14,911 nt of DNA from CATOSD01 sp034422735 (GTDB lineage Bacteria > Chloroflexota > Dehalococcoidia > Lucifugimonadales > CATOSD01), in the NCBI GenBank assembly GCA_034422735.1, contig DAOUJL010000066.1, forward strand, positions 1 to 14,911. The letters run 5' to 3'. The notes under the pieces were generated by a model. It was not told the DNA's origin, searched no databases, and worked only from the letters and a program-made list of their open reading frames with translations. Both the position numbers and the translations under genes were made by a program. Of this stretch, positions 1 through 6,945 are shown piece after piece; position 1 is the first letter of the stretch, and the number at the start of each line of letters is the position of its first letter.

Positions 1-93
1 CACTTCCGCCGCATCTTCTCCCGATTCGACAAACTGGCGAGCAGGTACCTCGGATTCCTCCACTTCACAGGCGCTCTCATATGGCTAAGATGA
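1..93 (+). CDS. IS5-type transposase, C-terminal fragment
   Basis: An open frame enters from the left edge and ends at TGA 91-93. The 30 residues visible include FRRIFSRFDKLASRYLGFLH followed by FTGALIWLR, which resembles the C-terminus of DDE transposases of the IS5 family, where an Arg/Phe-rich helix and an F-x-G-A-x-I-W-L ending are common. The catalytic residues are upstream, outside the window. The family assignment rests on this short tail and on the YTAR-like target site, so the IS5 group is likely but not proven. Confidence 0.75.
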   Translation, partial: HFRRIFSRFDKLASRYLGFLHFTGALIWLR

Positions 94-107
94 AATGTCA
101 ACACTAC
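1..107 (+). mobile_element. 3' end of an IS5-type insertion sequence (left copy, partial)
   Basis: This stretch is the tail of an IS: the last codons of a transposase followed by 14 bases of end sequence. It is identical in inverted orientation to the right edge of the window; the match covers 1-110 against 14801-14910 and stops abruptly at 111 versus 14800, which marks the element end. The flanking tetranucleotides are CTAG on the left (108-111) and TTAG on the right (14800-14803). Both fit the YTAR target preference known for part of the IS5 family. The exact tip could shift by 1-3 bases because these flanks are themselves similar. The rest of the element lies outside the window. Confidence 0.8.
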
Positions 108-168
108 CTAGGATGGGGGTGCCAATCAGTCCCTTCCCCCTTGACGGGGGAAGGTTAGGATGGGGGTG
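108..168 (+). repeat. C-rich hairpin repeat, one full and one half copy
   Basis: A half copy (CTAGGATGGGGGTG, 108-121) directly follows the IS end, and a complete copy follows at 129-168. The full copy holds a 9-bp perfect stem, CCTTCCCCC (132-140) and GGGGGAAGG (146-154), with loop TTGAC, followed by TTAGGATGGGGGTG. Three more copies lie at 1776-1900 and a half copy at 14750-14763. The left IS sits exactly at the CTAG of a half copy, so the repeat supplied the IS target site. In this position it may also insulate the downstream operon from transcription coming out of the IS. Confidence 0.8.
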
Positions 169-183
169 AAAGAACCCCGCCAA

Positions 184-212
184 TTGACCGCCCGCCCCCG
201 CCCCCGTAAAAT
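184..212 (+). promoter_or_regulatory. Sigma70-type promoter for the DUF4178-DUF350 operon
   Basis: TTGACC (184-189), a 17-base spacer made almost only of C and G, then TAAAAT (207-212). Five of six bases match consensus in each box and the spacing is optimal. The predicted transcription start is near 219, giving a leader of about 40 bases before the ATG at 261. AT-rich boxes stand out sharply from the C-rich background. Confidence 0.6.
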
Positions 213-260
213 ACCCTCGGCAGGCGCGGTCTCGCGACCCTCTGCATCGGAGTGCTCCAC

Positions 261-836
261 ATGGTGTTCAGGTCGCTTTTCGGGGGGCGCAAGAAGAAGC
301 CCGCAACCCAGGAGGAAGACACCCTCGCCAACGCGGGAGTGGGTGACGTGGTGGTCATCACCGGGTTCGCCCCAAGCCTCGACGACGCCTTCTTCCTGAT
401 CGAGTCGCGCAACCGCTACGAGGCCGCCACCGGCACCTGGCACGAGCTGGTGGGCGTCGATGGCGACCGCCGCGTCTGCATCGAGTACTCCGGCGACGCG
501 GCCTCGCTCTTCATCTCGGTCTCGGAGTACGGCGCCGCCATGGGCCTGGCCACCCTGGGCCTCGACGAGCAACGGCTCATCGAAATGGACGAGCAGCACT
601 CGATCGACAACTACGTGGAGTACGAGGGCGAGCGCTACAACTACACCAACAGCCAGGAGGTGTTCTTCTTCGCCGACGGCGGCGGAGAGGGACAGGGCTA
701 CTACGGCTGGGAATTCCTGAGCGCCGACAGGCGCAAGCTGCTCTCGGTGGTCAAGTGGGAGGGCGTCCCGTTCGAGGTCTACACCTCGGAGGTAGTTTCC
801 CCGACCATCGTCAGCGTCTACCGAAACGTGGCGTAG
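261..836 (+). CDS. DUF4178 domain protein
   Basis: A 191-residue soluble protein. After a basic N-terminus (MVFRSLFGGRKKKP) it shows the DUF4178 pattern: a short beta segment GDVVVITGF, then YEAATGTWHELVGVDGDRRV with the conserved W-x-E, then VEYEGERYNYTNSQEV, and a final block with YYGWEFLS and the C-terminal strand VVKWEGVPFEVYTSE. The ATG at 261 is preferred over GTG 252 because GGAG at 249-252 sits 8 bases before it. The function of DUF4178 is unknown. The family is known to recur beside DUF350 membrane proteins, polyamine-enzyme homologues and PspA-type envelope-stress genes, and here a DUF350 gene follows 22 bases downstream. A membrane-associated role with that partner is inference. 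Confidence 0.8.
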   Translation: MVFRSLFGGRKKKPATQEEDTLANAGVGDVVVITGFAPSLDDAFFLIESRNRYEAATGTWHELVGVDGDRRVCIEYSGDAASLFISVSEYGAAMGLATLGLDEQRLIEMDEQHSIDNYVEYEGERYNYTNSQEVFFFADGGGEGQGYYGWEFLSADRRKLLSVVKWEGVPFEVYTSEVVSPTIVSVYRNVA

Positions 837-858
837 CGGCGCCGGAGGAGAAAACGCG

Positions 859-1746
859 ATGGCAGACGCCTTTGTCGACACGCTCACGGTCATACCCCGC
901 GGCCTCGTCTTCGTGGTGCTGGGGGTAGTGGTGCTCGCCCTCGCCCGGCTGGCCCAGGACCTGGTCACGCCCTACCGCATAGGCGACCAGCTCACCAATC
1001 GCGACAACGTCGCCCTCGCACTGAGCATAGCCGGCTACTACCTGGGCGTCATAGTCGTCTTCCTGGGCGCCCTCTACCAGCCCTTCTCGCTGATAGTCGA
1101 CGGCGGCCTAGGCTTCACCGAGGACTACTGGCTCGGCGTGCTCGAGGTCTTCCTCTACTCGCTCGGCGGCATTGTCGCGCTGAACGTCGCCCGCATAGTG
1201 GTCGACAAGCTGGTGCTGCACCGCTTCAGCACCGAGAAGGAGATAATCGAAGACCGCAACGCCGGCACCGGAGCGGTGGAGTTCGGCGTGTACGTTGCGG
1301 CCGCGCTGGTGATCGCCGGCTCCATATCCGGCGAGGGCGGCGGTCCGCTCACGTCGCTCGCCTTCTTCGTGCTGGGCATGGCCGCGCTGATACTGTACGC
1401 GTTCTTCTACCAGCTACTCACGTCGATGGACGTTCACGACGAGATCGAGCGCGACAACACCGCCGTCGGCGTCGCCCTGGGCGCGAACCTCGTCGCCATC
1501 GGCGTGGTCACGCTCAAGGCCGTGTTCGGCGACTTCGTCGGCTGGGGCGAGGGTATCGCCTCCTTCGCCGTGTACGCTGTGGTGGGCTTCGCGCTGCTGG
1601 CCTTGGTTCGGCTGGTCTTCCAGTTCGTCCTGTTCCCCAGGGTCAACGTGGCCAGCGAGCTGACGGTAGACCGCAATCTCGGCGTCGCGCTCATCGAGGG
1701 CGTGTCCGTAATCGGAGTCAGCTTCATACTGCTGTTCGCCGTGTAG
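859..1746 (+). CDS. DUF350 (UPF0719/YjfL-like) membrane protein, two modules
   Basis: A 295-residue very hydrophobic protein with about eight membrane segments (roughly residues 14-34, 50-70, 95-117, 138-158, 166-186, 200-220, 233-257 and 272-294). The DUF350 hallmark, an Asp-Asn/Asn-Leu just before a small-residue-rich helix, appears three times: RDNVALALSIAGYYLG, RDNTAVGVALGANLVA and DRNLGVALIEGVSVIG. This suggests two fused copies of the four-helix DUF350 unit. GGAGGAG (844-850) lies 8 bases before the ATG. The gene follows the DUF4178 gene closely and must share its promoter. E. coli YjfL, a single-module relative, sits in an operon with a PspA homologue and a lipoprotein. The transported or sensed substrate is unknown. 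Confidence 0.8.
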   Translation: MADAFVDTLTVIPRGLVFVVLGVVVLALARLAQDLVTPYRIGDQLTNRDNVALALSIAGYYLGVIVVFLGALYQPFSLIVDGGLGFTEDYWLGVLEVFLYSLGGIVALNVARIVVDKLVLHRFSTEKEIIEDRNAGTGAVEFGVYVAAALVIAGSISGEGGGPLTSLAFFVLGMAALILYAFFYQLLTSMDVHDEIERDNTAVGVALGANLVAIGVVTLKAVFGDFVGWGEGIASFAVYAVVGFALLALVRLVFQFVLFPRVNVASELTVDRNLGVALIEGVSVIGVSFILLFAV

Positions 1747-1775
1747 CGGCCTCTGGTCAAGAGCCTATCCGATAA

Positions 1776-1900
1776 GTCCCTTCCCCCTCGCAGGGGGAGG
1801 TTAGGATGGGGTGCAAGAGTCCCTTCCCCCTCGCAGGGGAGGTTAGGATGGGGTGCAAAAGTCCCTTCCCCCTCGCAGGGGGAAGGTTAGGATGGGGGTG
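1776..1900. repeat. Three tandem copies of a ~42-bp hairpin repeat
   Basis: Copies begin at 1776, 1819 and 1861 and differ by single bases. Each reads GTCCCTTCCCCCTCGCAGGG, then GGGA(A)GGTTAGGATGGGG. The third copy has a perfect 10-bp stem (1864-1873 with 1877-1886) around loop CGC; copies 1 and 2 have one-base deletions in the right arm. The array fills the space between two convergent genes. Copies also occur near both window ends, so this is a genome-dispersed repeat with a local tandem expansion. Confidence 0.9.
1864..1886. terminator. Possible bidirectional terminator hairpin
   Basis: The strongest of the three hairpins between the convergent DUF350 gene and the minus-strand gene ending at 1924. 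It has a 10-bp perfect GC-rich stem and a 3-base loop. No U-run follows on either strand, so it is not a classical intrinsic terminator. A blocking or 3'-end-stabilising role is inferred from position. Confidence 0.3.
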
Positions 1901-1923
1901 ATGACCGGGCTGCCGGATAAGCT

Positions 1924-3012
1924 CTAGTCCAGCGCCCGCCTCAGCGCGTCCCGCGCCGCGAGCCGCTCGCGCTCGTCCTCCGCGGCCTCCTCCACCTGCG
2001 CGAACCCGGCGTCGATCACCCAGTCGAGCACCGCCCACTCCGCCTCGTCCCGGTCCAGCGCGGGACGCAGCAGCCGGTTGTAGAAGCCAACCTCGTGAAT
2101 CTCCTCCCGCCAGCTTGCCAGGCTCTCGTCCAGCGTGCCGTCGTACAGCCGCAACAGGAAAACCACCCGCAGCGGGTCCAGACCCTCGTCCTCGTACACC
2201 TGCGTCCGCAGGTCCAGCCCGTCCCTGGCGCCGAACTCCACGATCTCGGCTTCCTCGTCCAATCGCACGCTCGCGAACACATCGTAGCGGTCGATGTAGT
2301 CCTCAGTCTCCGCAATCAGCTCGCCCAGGTAGGCCCGGCCCTCACCGGATATGGCGAATGTCCCGCCGTCCGCGGACGCCTCGACGAATCCACCGCCGCG
2401 GAGCGCCTCGGCGATCGGCAACAACCGGCGATCCGGCTCACACTCCGTCTCAGCCGGAAGCTCGAAGCCGTGCTTATCCATGAAGTACAGCAGCACGCAC
2501 CCTCGCAACCAGGCCAGCAGGTCGTCCGCGTCGCCGCCCTGCCGTGCGTACCAAGCCAGCGGCTCGAAGGTCTGCTCCAGCACCAGGTCCAGCACCGCCG
2601 CGCCATCCGCCGACCGGTCGATGTGCTCCCCGGCGGCGTCGCCCAGCTCCAACCGCGGCCCGTTGTTGGCGTAGATCCCAAGCTCACAGCGTCCGTCCCG
2701 CCACAGCCGCACGATCTTCACCAACTCGCGGTACATGTCGGGTAGGTCGGGGTTCGCCGACACGTCGAGCGCGCCGAGGATGCGCTGGCCCTCGGCACTG
2801 TCGACACCGAACACGCGGCCCAGCAGCTCGTCCACCGTCAGCCGCACGCAGTCCGCAGGCAGCGCAACGTGAAAGGCGTCGCGCAACTCCATCTCGCCGA
2901 GGGACACGCGCAGCATCACCGGGCCTTGGTGGGTGAACTCGCTGGAAGGAGGGTGCGCCGCTGGTCCGCCGTCGAGCCGCTTGCGGTACTTTGGCGCGTC
3001 GCTACCGCCCAC
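1924..3012 (-). CDS. Hypothetical acidic protein
   Basis: An open frame of 362 residues from GTG 3012, or 330 residues from ATG 2916 (MLRVSLGEMEL). I do not recognise the family. It is acidic, has no signal peptide or membrane segment, and contains four scattered cysteines. Features that may help a search are ELVKIVRLWRDGRCELGIYA, YFMDKHGFELP, a winged-helix-like stretch ISGEGRAYLGELIAETEDYI and a charged C-terminus EEAAEDERERLAARDALRRA. The GTG start overlaps the upstream lipoprotein gene by 11 bases and GC-rich third positions persist there. ATG 2916 has only a weak AAGG upstream. It is probably cotranscribed with the lipoprotein gene. Confidence 0.6.
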   Translation of the reverse strand: MGGSDAPKYRKRLDGGPAAHPPSSEFTHQGPVMLRVSLGEMELRDAFHVALPADCVRLTVDELLGRVFGVDSAEGQRILGALDVSANPDLPDMYRELVKIVRLWRDGRCELGIYANNGPRLELGDAAGEHIDRSADGAAVLDLVLEQTFEPLAWYARQGGDADDLLAWLRGCVLLYFMDKHGFELPAETECEPDRRLLPIAEALRGGGFVEASADGGTFAISGEGRAYLGELIAETEDYIDRYDVFASVRLDEEAEIVEFGARDGLDLRTQVYEDEGLDPLRVVFLLRLYDGTLDESLASWREEIHEVGFYNRLLRPALDRDEAEWAVLDWVIDAGFAQVEEAAEDERERLAARDALRRALD

Positions 3013-3817
3013 CGCGGCGGCCCCGCTGGTGCGCGATCTGCGCCTGGCCGCCGCCGAAGCCGCGCGCGCCGCCGAAGCCGCCGCTGGAGCGAGTCGACGA
3101 ACCCCAACTGCTGCGCACGCCCGTGCCGCTCGTCCTGAAAGCCCCGGTGGCCTTCTTGGAGGACATGTACGACTGCCGGGAACTGCTCAGGTTGCGGCTC
3201 GCGTTTGTGTAACGCGAGCCGGCGGCCGTCTTCTGCCGCGAGAAGTAGCTGCTGTTGCGGGACACCTGCGAGCGGTACGACGGGGACTTGCGGTAGTTGG
3301 CGCGGTCATTCCTGATGGTGCCGACCGTGCCGCGCGGCGTGGAGTAGTAGTAAGTCGGACCAAAGAACGTGGAGGCGATCAGGTAGCCAAACAGGAAGCT
3401 GCCGCCGCCGAAGCTGTTGTAGTAGTACCCGTTCGCCCCGTGGCCCCTGACCTCGTTCTGGCCGTTGTCCTCGGTGATGCTGAACAGCAGGTCGTCGGCC
3501 GAGTCCTCTATCTCCCCGTTCCCGTTCAGGTCCTCGAACGCCTCCACGGTCTGCCGCTGGCCGTCCTGGCTGGCCCGGATGAGGATGATCCCATCGCCTT
3601 CGTAAATCCGGTTGACGCGCTTCTCGAACTCCGTCGCGCTCTTGGACTCCTTGTAGGCCTCCTGCACCGCGTCCAGGTTGATGCGCCCGGCGGCGCCGTC
3701 CGTCGCGGCCCACTGGTCGTAGGTCGGCCCCGGACTGCAGGCGGCGATGGCCGGCCCCGACACGAGCACCCCGCCCGCGAGCACGGCCAACGTGCGTTTT
3801 CCCAGCTTTCGGCTCAT
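3002..3817 (-). CDS. Putative lipoprotein with Ca-binding-type loop and Ser/Arg/Gly-rich tail
   Basis: A 271-residue exported protein. Residues 1-26 form a signal peptide (MSRKLGKRT, then a hydrophobic core) ending in IAA-C27, which fits a lipobox. Residues 96-105, DLNGNGEIED, look like an EF-hand/dockerin-type calcium loop (D-x-N-x-N-G-x-I). Residues 127-160 are Gly/Tyr/Phe-rich with a short hydrophobic patch, FLFGYLIASTFFG. The last 110 residues are basic and rich in Ser, Arg, Tyr and Gly, ending GGFGGARGFGGG. ATG 3817 is chosen over 3835 because GGGAGGG lies just upstream. The layout recalls the DUF1190 lipoproteins YgiB/YjfM of enterobacteria, which neighbour DUF350 genes. That resemblance is architectural only, and a DUF350 gene lies nearby on the other strand. 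Confidence 0.65.
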   Translation of the reverse strand: MSRKLGKRTLAVLAGGVLVSGPAIAACSPGPTYDQWAATDGAAGRINLDAVQEAYKESKSATEFEKRVNRIYEGDGIILIRASQDGQRQTVEAFEDLNGNGEIEDSADDLLFSITEDNGQNEVRGHGANGYYYNSFGGGSFLFGYLIASTFFGPTYYYSTPRGTVGTIRNDRANYRKSPSYRSQVSRNSSYFSRQKTAAGSRYTNASRNLSSSRQSYMSSKKATGAFRTSGTGVRSSWGSSTRSSGGFGGARGFGGGQAQIAHQRGRRGGR

Positions 3818-3843
3818 AGCTTCCCTCCCGTCCACGCGCCCCC

Positions 3844-3849
3844 ATTATA
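3844..3849 (-). promoter_or_regulatory. -10 element (TATAAT) before the lipoprotein gene
   Basis: A perfect TATAAT on the minus strand in otherwise very GC-rich sequence, 26 bases before ATG 3817. No recognisable -35 box lies 16-18 bases upstream, where the sequence is C/G only, so the promoter would need an activator or a different sigma factor. It would let the lipoprotein and the gene after it be expressed separately from the large operon that ends at 3900. Confidence 0.4.
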
Positions 3850-3899
3850 GCGCACAGCGCCGCCTGCCGGGGCCGCGATATGTGCGCATCCCCCTGCCC

Positions 3900-6800
3900 T
3901 CACACTATCAGATCCAGGTCGCCCGGAACGTCGGACGCCGGATCCACTTGCGTGAACACCGACTCCGCGTCGAACCGCAGCATCCTTCTCACCGCCTCGG
4001 CGTTGGCGTCGCGCCGGAACGCCCCATAGGCCTCCGAGCAGCGCAGCGCGCACTCCACGATGGCGCCGCGCAGGTCCAGCGCGGCGAGGCTCACGCCGAC
4101 CATGAGCTGCTGGCAGTAGTCCAGGTGCTCGCCCCACAACTCGTCCGACGCCTGCAGGTACAGCAGCTTGAGCAGCCGCTCGGCCGCCGCGTCGTCCATC
4201 GGACGCAGCCGCGCCTCCAACCGCTGCGACAGCAGCTCGCCCACGGCCTCGCCGAGCGCCGCCGGCCCCAGGCCCTCCAGGTGGCCGACCTCCTCGCCGA
4301 AGTCCAGCCGCAACTCCTCACGCACGCGCCCGAATCCACGCGCGTAGTCGAACCCGGCCCCGGCCGGCATCCACCTCGCCACCACCGCCGCGGCGTACTC
4401 CCGCGCCAGCGCGCCGCACCGCGAGCGGAAGTCGTTCGCCGCCAGCGCCTCGCGCCTCGCCGCGTAGTAATCCAGCGTCTGGGCCTCCAGGATGCGGTCG
4501 AACTCGTGCGTCACCGCGCGCTCCGCCGCGCCGTCGCGCTCCGACCGACCCTGCGCCTCCGACAGCCTCCGCTCCACTCGCTCCCCCTCCACACGCACCC
4601 GTCCACCCGGCTCCGCCACGGCTTCCTCCGCCGCGACGCCGGAACCCGCGCCCCCAAACGCCAGCAGCCGGTCCTCGCGGGACAGGATGAACCGCGACGC
4701 CCCAGGCGCTCCCTGCCGTCCGGTGCGGCCCACAAGCTGCCTGTCGGTCCTCGTGGTGGTGTTCAGCCCGGTGCCGATGACGTACAGACCCAGCCCGAAC
4801 TCCAGCACCGTCTCCCGGCTCGCTCCGTCACCCACGGCGACGACCGGCTCGCCGGGCCGGATCGTCCACCTCGTCCCCTCGCGGCCCAGCGCCGCGCCCA
4901 GCGCCGCGGCATCCTCCGCGCTGGCGCAGCGCACCACCACGCGGCCCGCAGCCTCGTCGAGCAGCCGGGCCACCGAGCGAGCGAACTCCTCCGTCACACG
5001 CTCGTTTACGCCCGGCTCCACCACGATGTCCGCGCCCCTGCCCGCCATGTTCGTCGCCACCGTCACCGCTCCGAAGCGCCCCGCGCGACGCACAATCTCG
5101 GCCTCCCCGTCACTGGCGGCGGCGTTGAGCAGGCTGTGCCGCACGCCGCGCTCGTCGAGCAGTTGGCTGATCTCCTCCGATTCGTCGATGGTCGGCGCGC
5201 CGATGAGCACCGGACGCCTCACGCCGTGCCAGAACGCCGTCTCGTCCGCCACGGCGGCCAGCTTGTCCGCCCGGCTCGCGTACAGACGCGGCCCCAGTTC
5301 GGAGCGCCGCTGTGGGTTCGACGGCGGCACCACCTGCACCTCCAGTCCAAACTGGGACATCAACTCCGACTCGCCGCCCTTCGCCGTGCCCGTCATGCCG
5401 CACACCCGCTCGTACTGCGCCACGAAGCCGCGCACCGAAATCTGGGCCAGCGTCTTCGGCTCGTCGCGCACCCTCAGCCCCTCCTTCGCCTCCAGCGCGG
5501 CGTGAATACCGAACCTGTACCGGCTGTCCGGCAGCGTCCGACCCGTCTCCTGGTCGATCAGCACGACGCGCCCCTCGCTCACCAGGTAGTGCACGTCGCG
5601 CTTCAGCAGCGTGTACGCGCGCAGCAGTTGCGTAACCTGGTTGGCCTGGCCGTGCCGCCGCGCGATGCGCCGGCGCAGCTTAGCCGCCTGCGGCCGTACG
5701 TCCGCCAGCGGCGCGTCGGCGTCGCGCTCCAGCTCGTCGAGCCTGCACTGGAGACCAGCGGTGTCGAACGCGTAGCCCGTCCGCCGCTCCAGGAACGCCC
5801 GGCCAAGCTCGGTCAGCACCACCGCTCCGCGCCGTGCGTCGGCCAGAAAGTACAGCCCGCGGGCCAATTCGCACTCAGGATCCGACAGGTCGCTGTCGGC
5901 GACCATTCCCATCGCGCGCTCGTAAGCCCCCTCGGCGGCGGCGAACAGCCTGTGTGCGGTGTCCCCGTCGTGGTCGGCGCACAGCAGCCGCGCCAGCAGC
6001 ACGTCCCGCGTCCCGGCGGAGAGACCGGGATCACGCACCCGCTCCTCCAGCTCCCCAACGACGGCTCGCTGCTCCGCCACCATATCCGCCATCGCCCCGT
6101 GAGCGCGCCTCAGGCCCCGCACGGCGCCCGAAGGCCCGCCCGATATTACGAGCGGAGTCTGCGCCTGGTCCAGCAACACCTGGTCGGCCTCGTCGATCAC
6201 GGCGGCGTACAGGGCGCCCTGCACCGGCGGGTCGGGCGGCAGCCTGAGATTGTCCCGCAGAAAGTCGAACCCAAACTCCCGCAGCGTGCCGTACACGACG
6301 CTCCGGGAATACGCGGTCGCGCGCTCCGGGTCGGTCATCGGACCCAGCACCGCGCCGACTTCCAGGCCGAGCGCCTCGAACGCGGGGGAGAGCAGCTCCG
6401 CGTCGCGCGCGGCCAGGTAGTCGTTCGCCGTTATCACGTGAACGCACCCGCCTTCCAGCGCGCGGAAGGCGGCCGGAAACGCGCCCGCGACGGTCTTGCC
6501 CTCGCCCGCGTTCATCTCCACCACCGCTCCGCCGTACATCAGCAGCCCCGCGGCCGCCTGCTCGTCCGTGACTCGGAACCGCGGCCCGTCGGCCTCGGAC
6601 AGCCCACGCGCCAGCGCCTCGCTCACCACGGCGGCCCCCAGCGCCAGGTCGCGCCGATAGCCGGCCCCCGCGGATTCGAGGCGCAGCGACCGGAACGCCC
6701 GCCGCAGCTCCTCTCCGCTGAGCGCCGACAGGTCTATCTCGCGCGCCGCCGCGACCGTCCGCATCGCCTCCTCGACGGCGGCGGACCGGCGCGCGGGCAG

Positions 6801-6944
6801 CAGCCGTGCGAGCGCCTCGCCCGCCCGCCCGGCAAGCCTGCCGACGGCGCCGGCCAGTCCATCATTCCCGCCCCTCTCCCCTCCGTCGTTCCCGCGAAAG
6901 CGGGAACCCAGGGGCGGGGATCCGCCGCTAGCCCCTCCCCCCAT
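3900..6944 (-). CDS. Divergent SecA-family translocase ATPase (SecA2-like paralogue)
   Basis: A 1014-residue member of the SecA preprotein-translocase ATPase family, predicted to drive protein export at the membrane. From ATG 6944: Walker A EMNAGEGKT (143-151), YGTLREFGFDFLRDN (218-232), Walker B VIDEADQVLLDQAQTPLVIS (249-268), RAYTLLKRDVHYLV (442-455), CGMTGTA (515-521), ATNMAGRGADI (630-640), GLYVIGTG (719-726), QLVGRTGRQGAPG (736-748) and a degenerate helical-scaffold end, LYLQASDELWGEHL (928-941). It departs from housekeeping SecA: DEAD replaces DEVD, Gln replaces the Arg of DEARTP, Ala replaces the Asp of GRQGDPG, the segment between ATNMAGRG and GLYVIG is long, and the C-terminal zinc motif is absent. 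The ATG follows the upstream stop by one base; residues 9-25 or so come from a palindromic repeat. A SecA2-like paralogue is likely; the cargo is unknown. Confidence 0.88.
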   Translation of the reverse strand: MGGGASGGSPPLGSRFRGNDGGERGGNDGLAGAVGRLAGRAGEALARLLPARRSAAVEEAMRTVAAAREIDLSALSGEELRRAFRSLRLESAGAGYRRDLALGAAVVSEALARGLSEADGPRFRVTDEQAAAGLLMYGGAVVEMNAGEGKTVAGAFPAAFRALEGGCVHVITANDYLAARDAELLSPAFEALGLEVGAVLGPMTDPERATAYSRSVVYGTLREFGFDFLRDNLRLPPDPPVQGALYAAVIDEADQVLLDQAQTPLVISGGPSGAVRGLRRAHGAMADMVAEQRAVVGELEERVRDPGLSAGTRDVLLARLLCADHDGDTAHRLFAAAEGAYERAMGMVADSDLSDPECELARGLYFLADARRGAVVLTELGRAFLERRTGYAFDTAGLQCRLDELERDADAPLADVRPQAAKLRRRIARRHGQANQVTQLLRAYTLLKRDVHYLVSEGRVVLIDQETGRTLPDSRYRFGIHAALEAKEGLRVRDEPKTLAQISVRGFVAQYERVCGMTGTAKGGESELMSQFGLEVQVVPPSNPQRRSELGPRLYASRADKLAAVADETAFWHGVRRPVLIGAPTIDESEEISQLLDERGVRHSLLNAAASDGEAEIVRRAGRFGAVTVATNMAGRGADIVVEPGVNERVTEEFARSVARLLDEAAGRVVVRCASAEDAAALGAALGREGTRWTIRPGEPVVAVGDGASRETVLEFGLGLYVIGTGLNTTTRTDRQLVGRTGRQGAPGASRFILSREDRLLAFGGAGSGVAAEEAVAEPGGRVRVEGERVERRLSEAQGRSERDGAAERAVTHEFDRILEAQTLDYYAARREALAANDFRSRCGALAREYAAAVVARWMPAGAGFDYARGFGRVREELRLDFGEEVGHLEGLGPAALGEAVGELLSQRLEARLRPMDDAAAERLLKLLYLQASDELWGEHLDYCQQLMVGVSLAALDLRGAIVECALRCSEAYGAFRRDANAEAVRRMLRFDAESVFTQVDPASDVPGDLDLIV
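6888..6907. repeat. Palindromic repeat inside the start of the secA-like gene
   Basis: A perfect 8-bp stem, GTTCCCGC and GCGGGAAC, closed by a GAAA tetraloop, within the longer dispersed motif CCGTCGTTCCCGCGAAAGCG. Read on the minus strand in frame it encodes the residues SRFRGNDG. It lies just after the ATG at 6944 and before the first residues that look like SecA, so it adds a non-homologous N-terminal extension and could form a hairpin close to the ribosome-binding site. Confidence 0.8.
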
Positions 6945-6945
6945 C

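Noticed and set aside
126..968. Long minus-strand open frame opposite the DUF4178 gene
   Set aside because: The DUF4178 frame has a promoter, ribosome-binding site and family pattern; the antisense frame has none and crosses the intergenic repeat.
1776..1900. Possible CRISPR array
   Set aside because: The copies are contiguous, with no unique spacers, only three units, and are themselves dispersed repeats.
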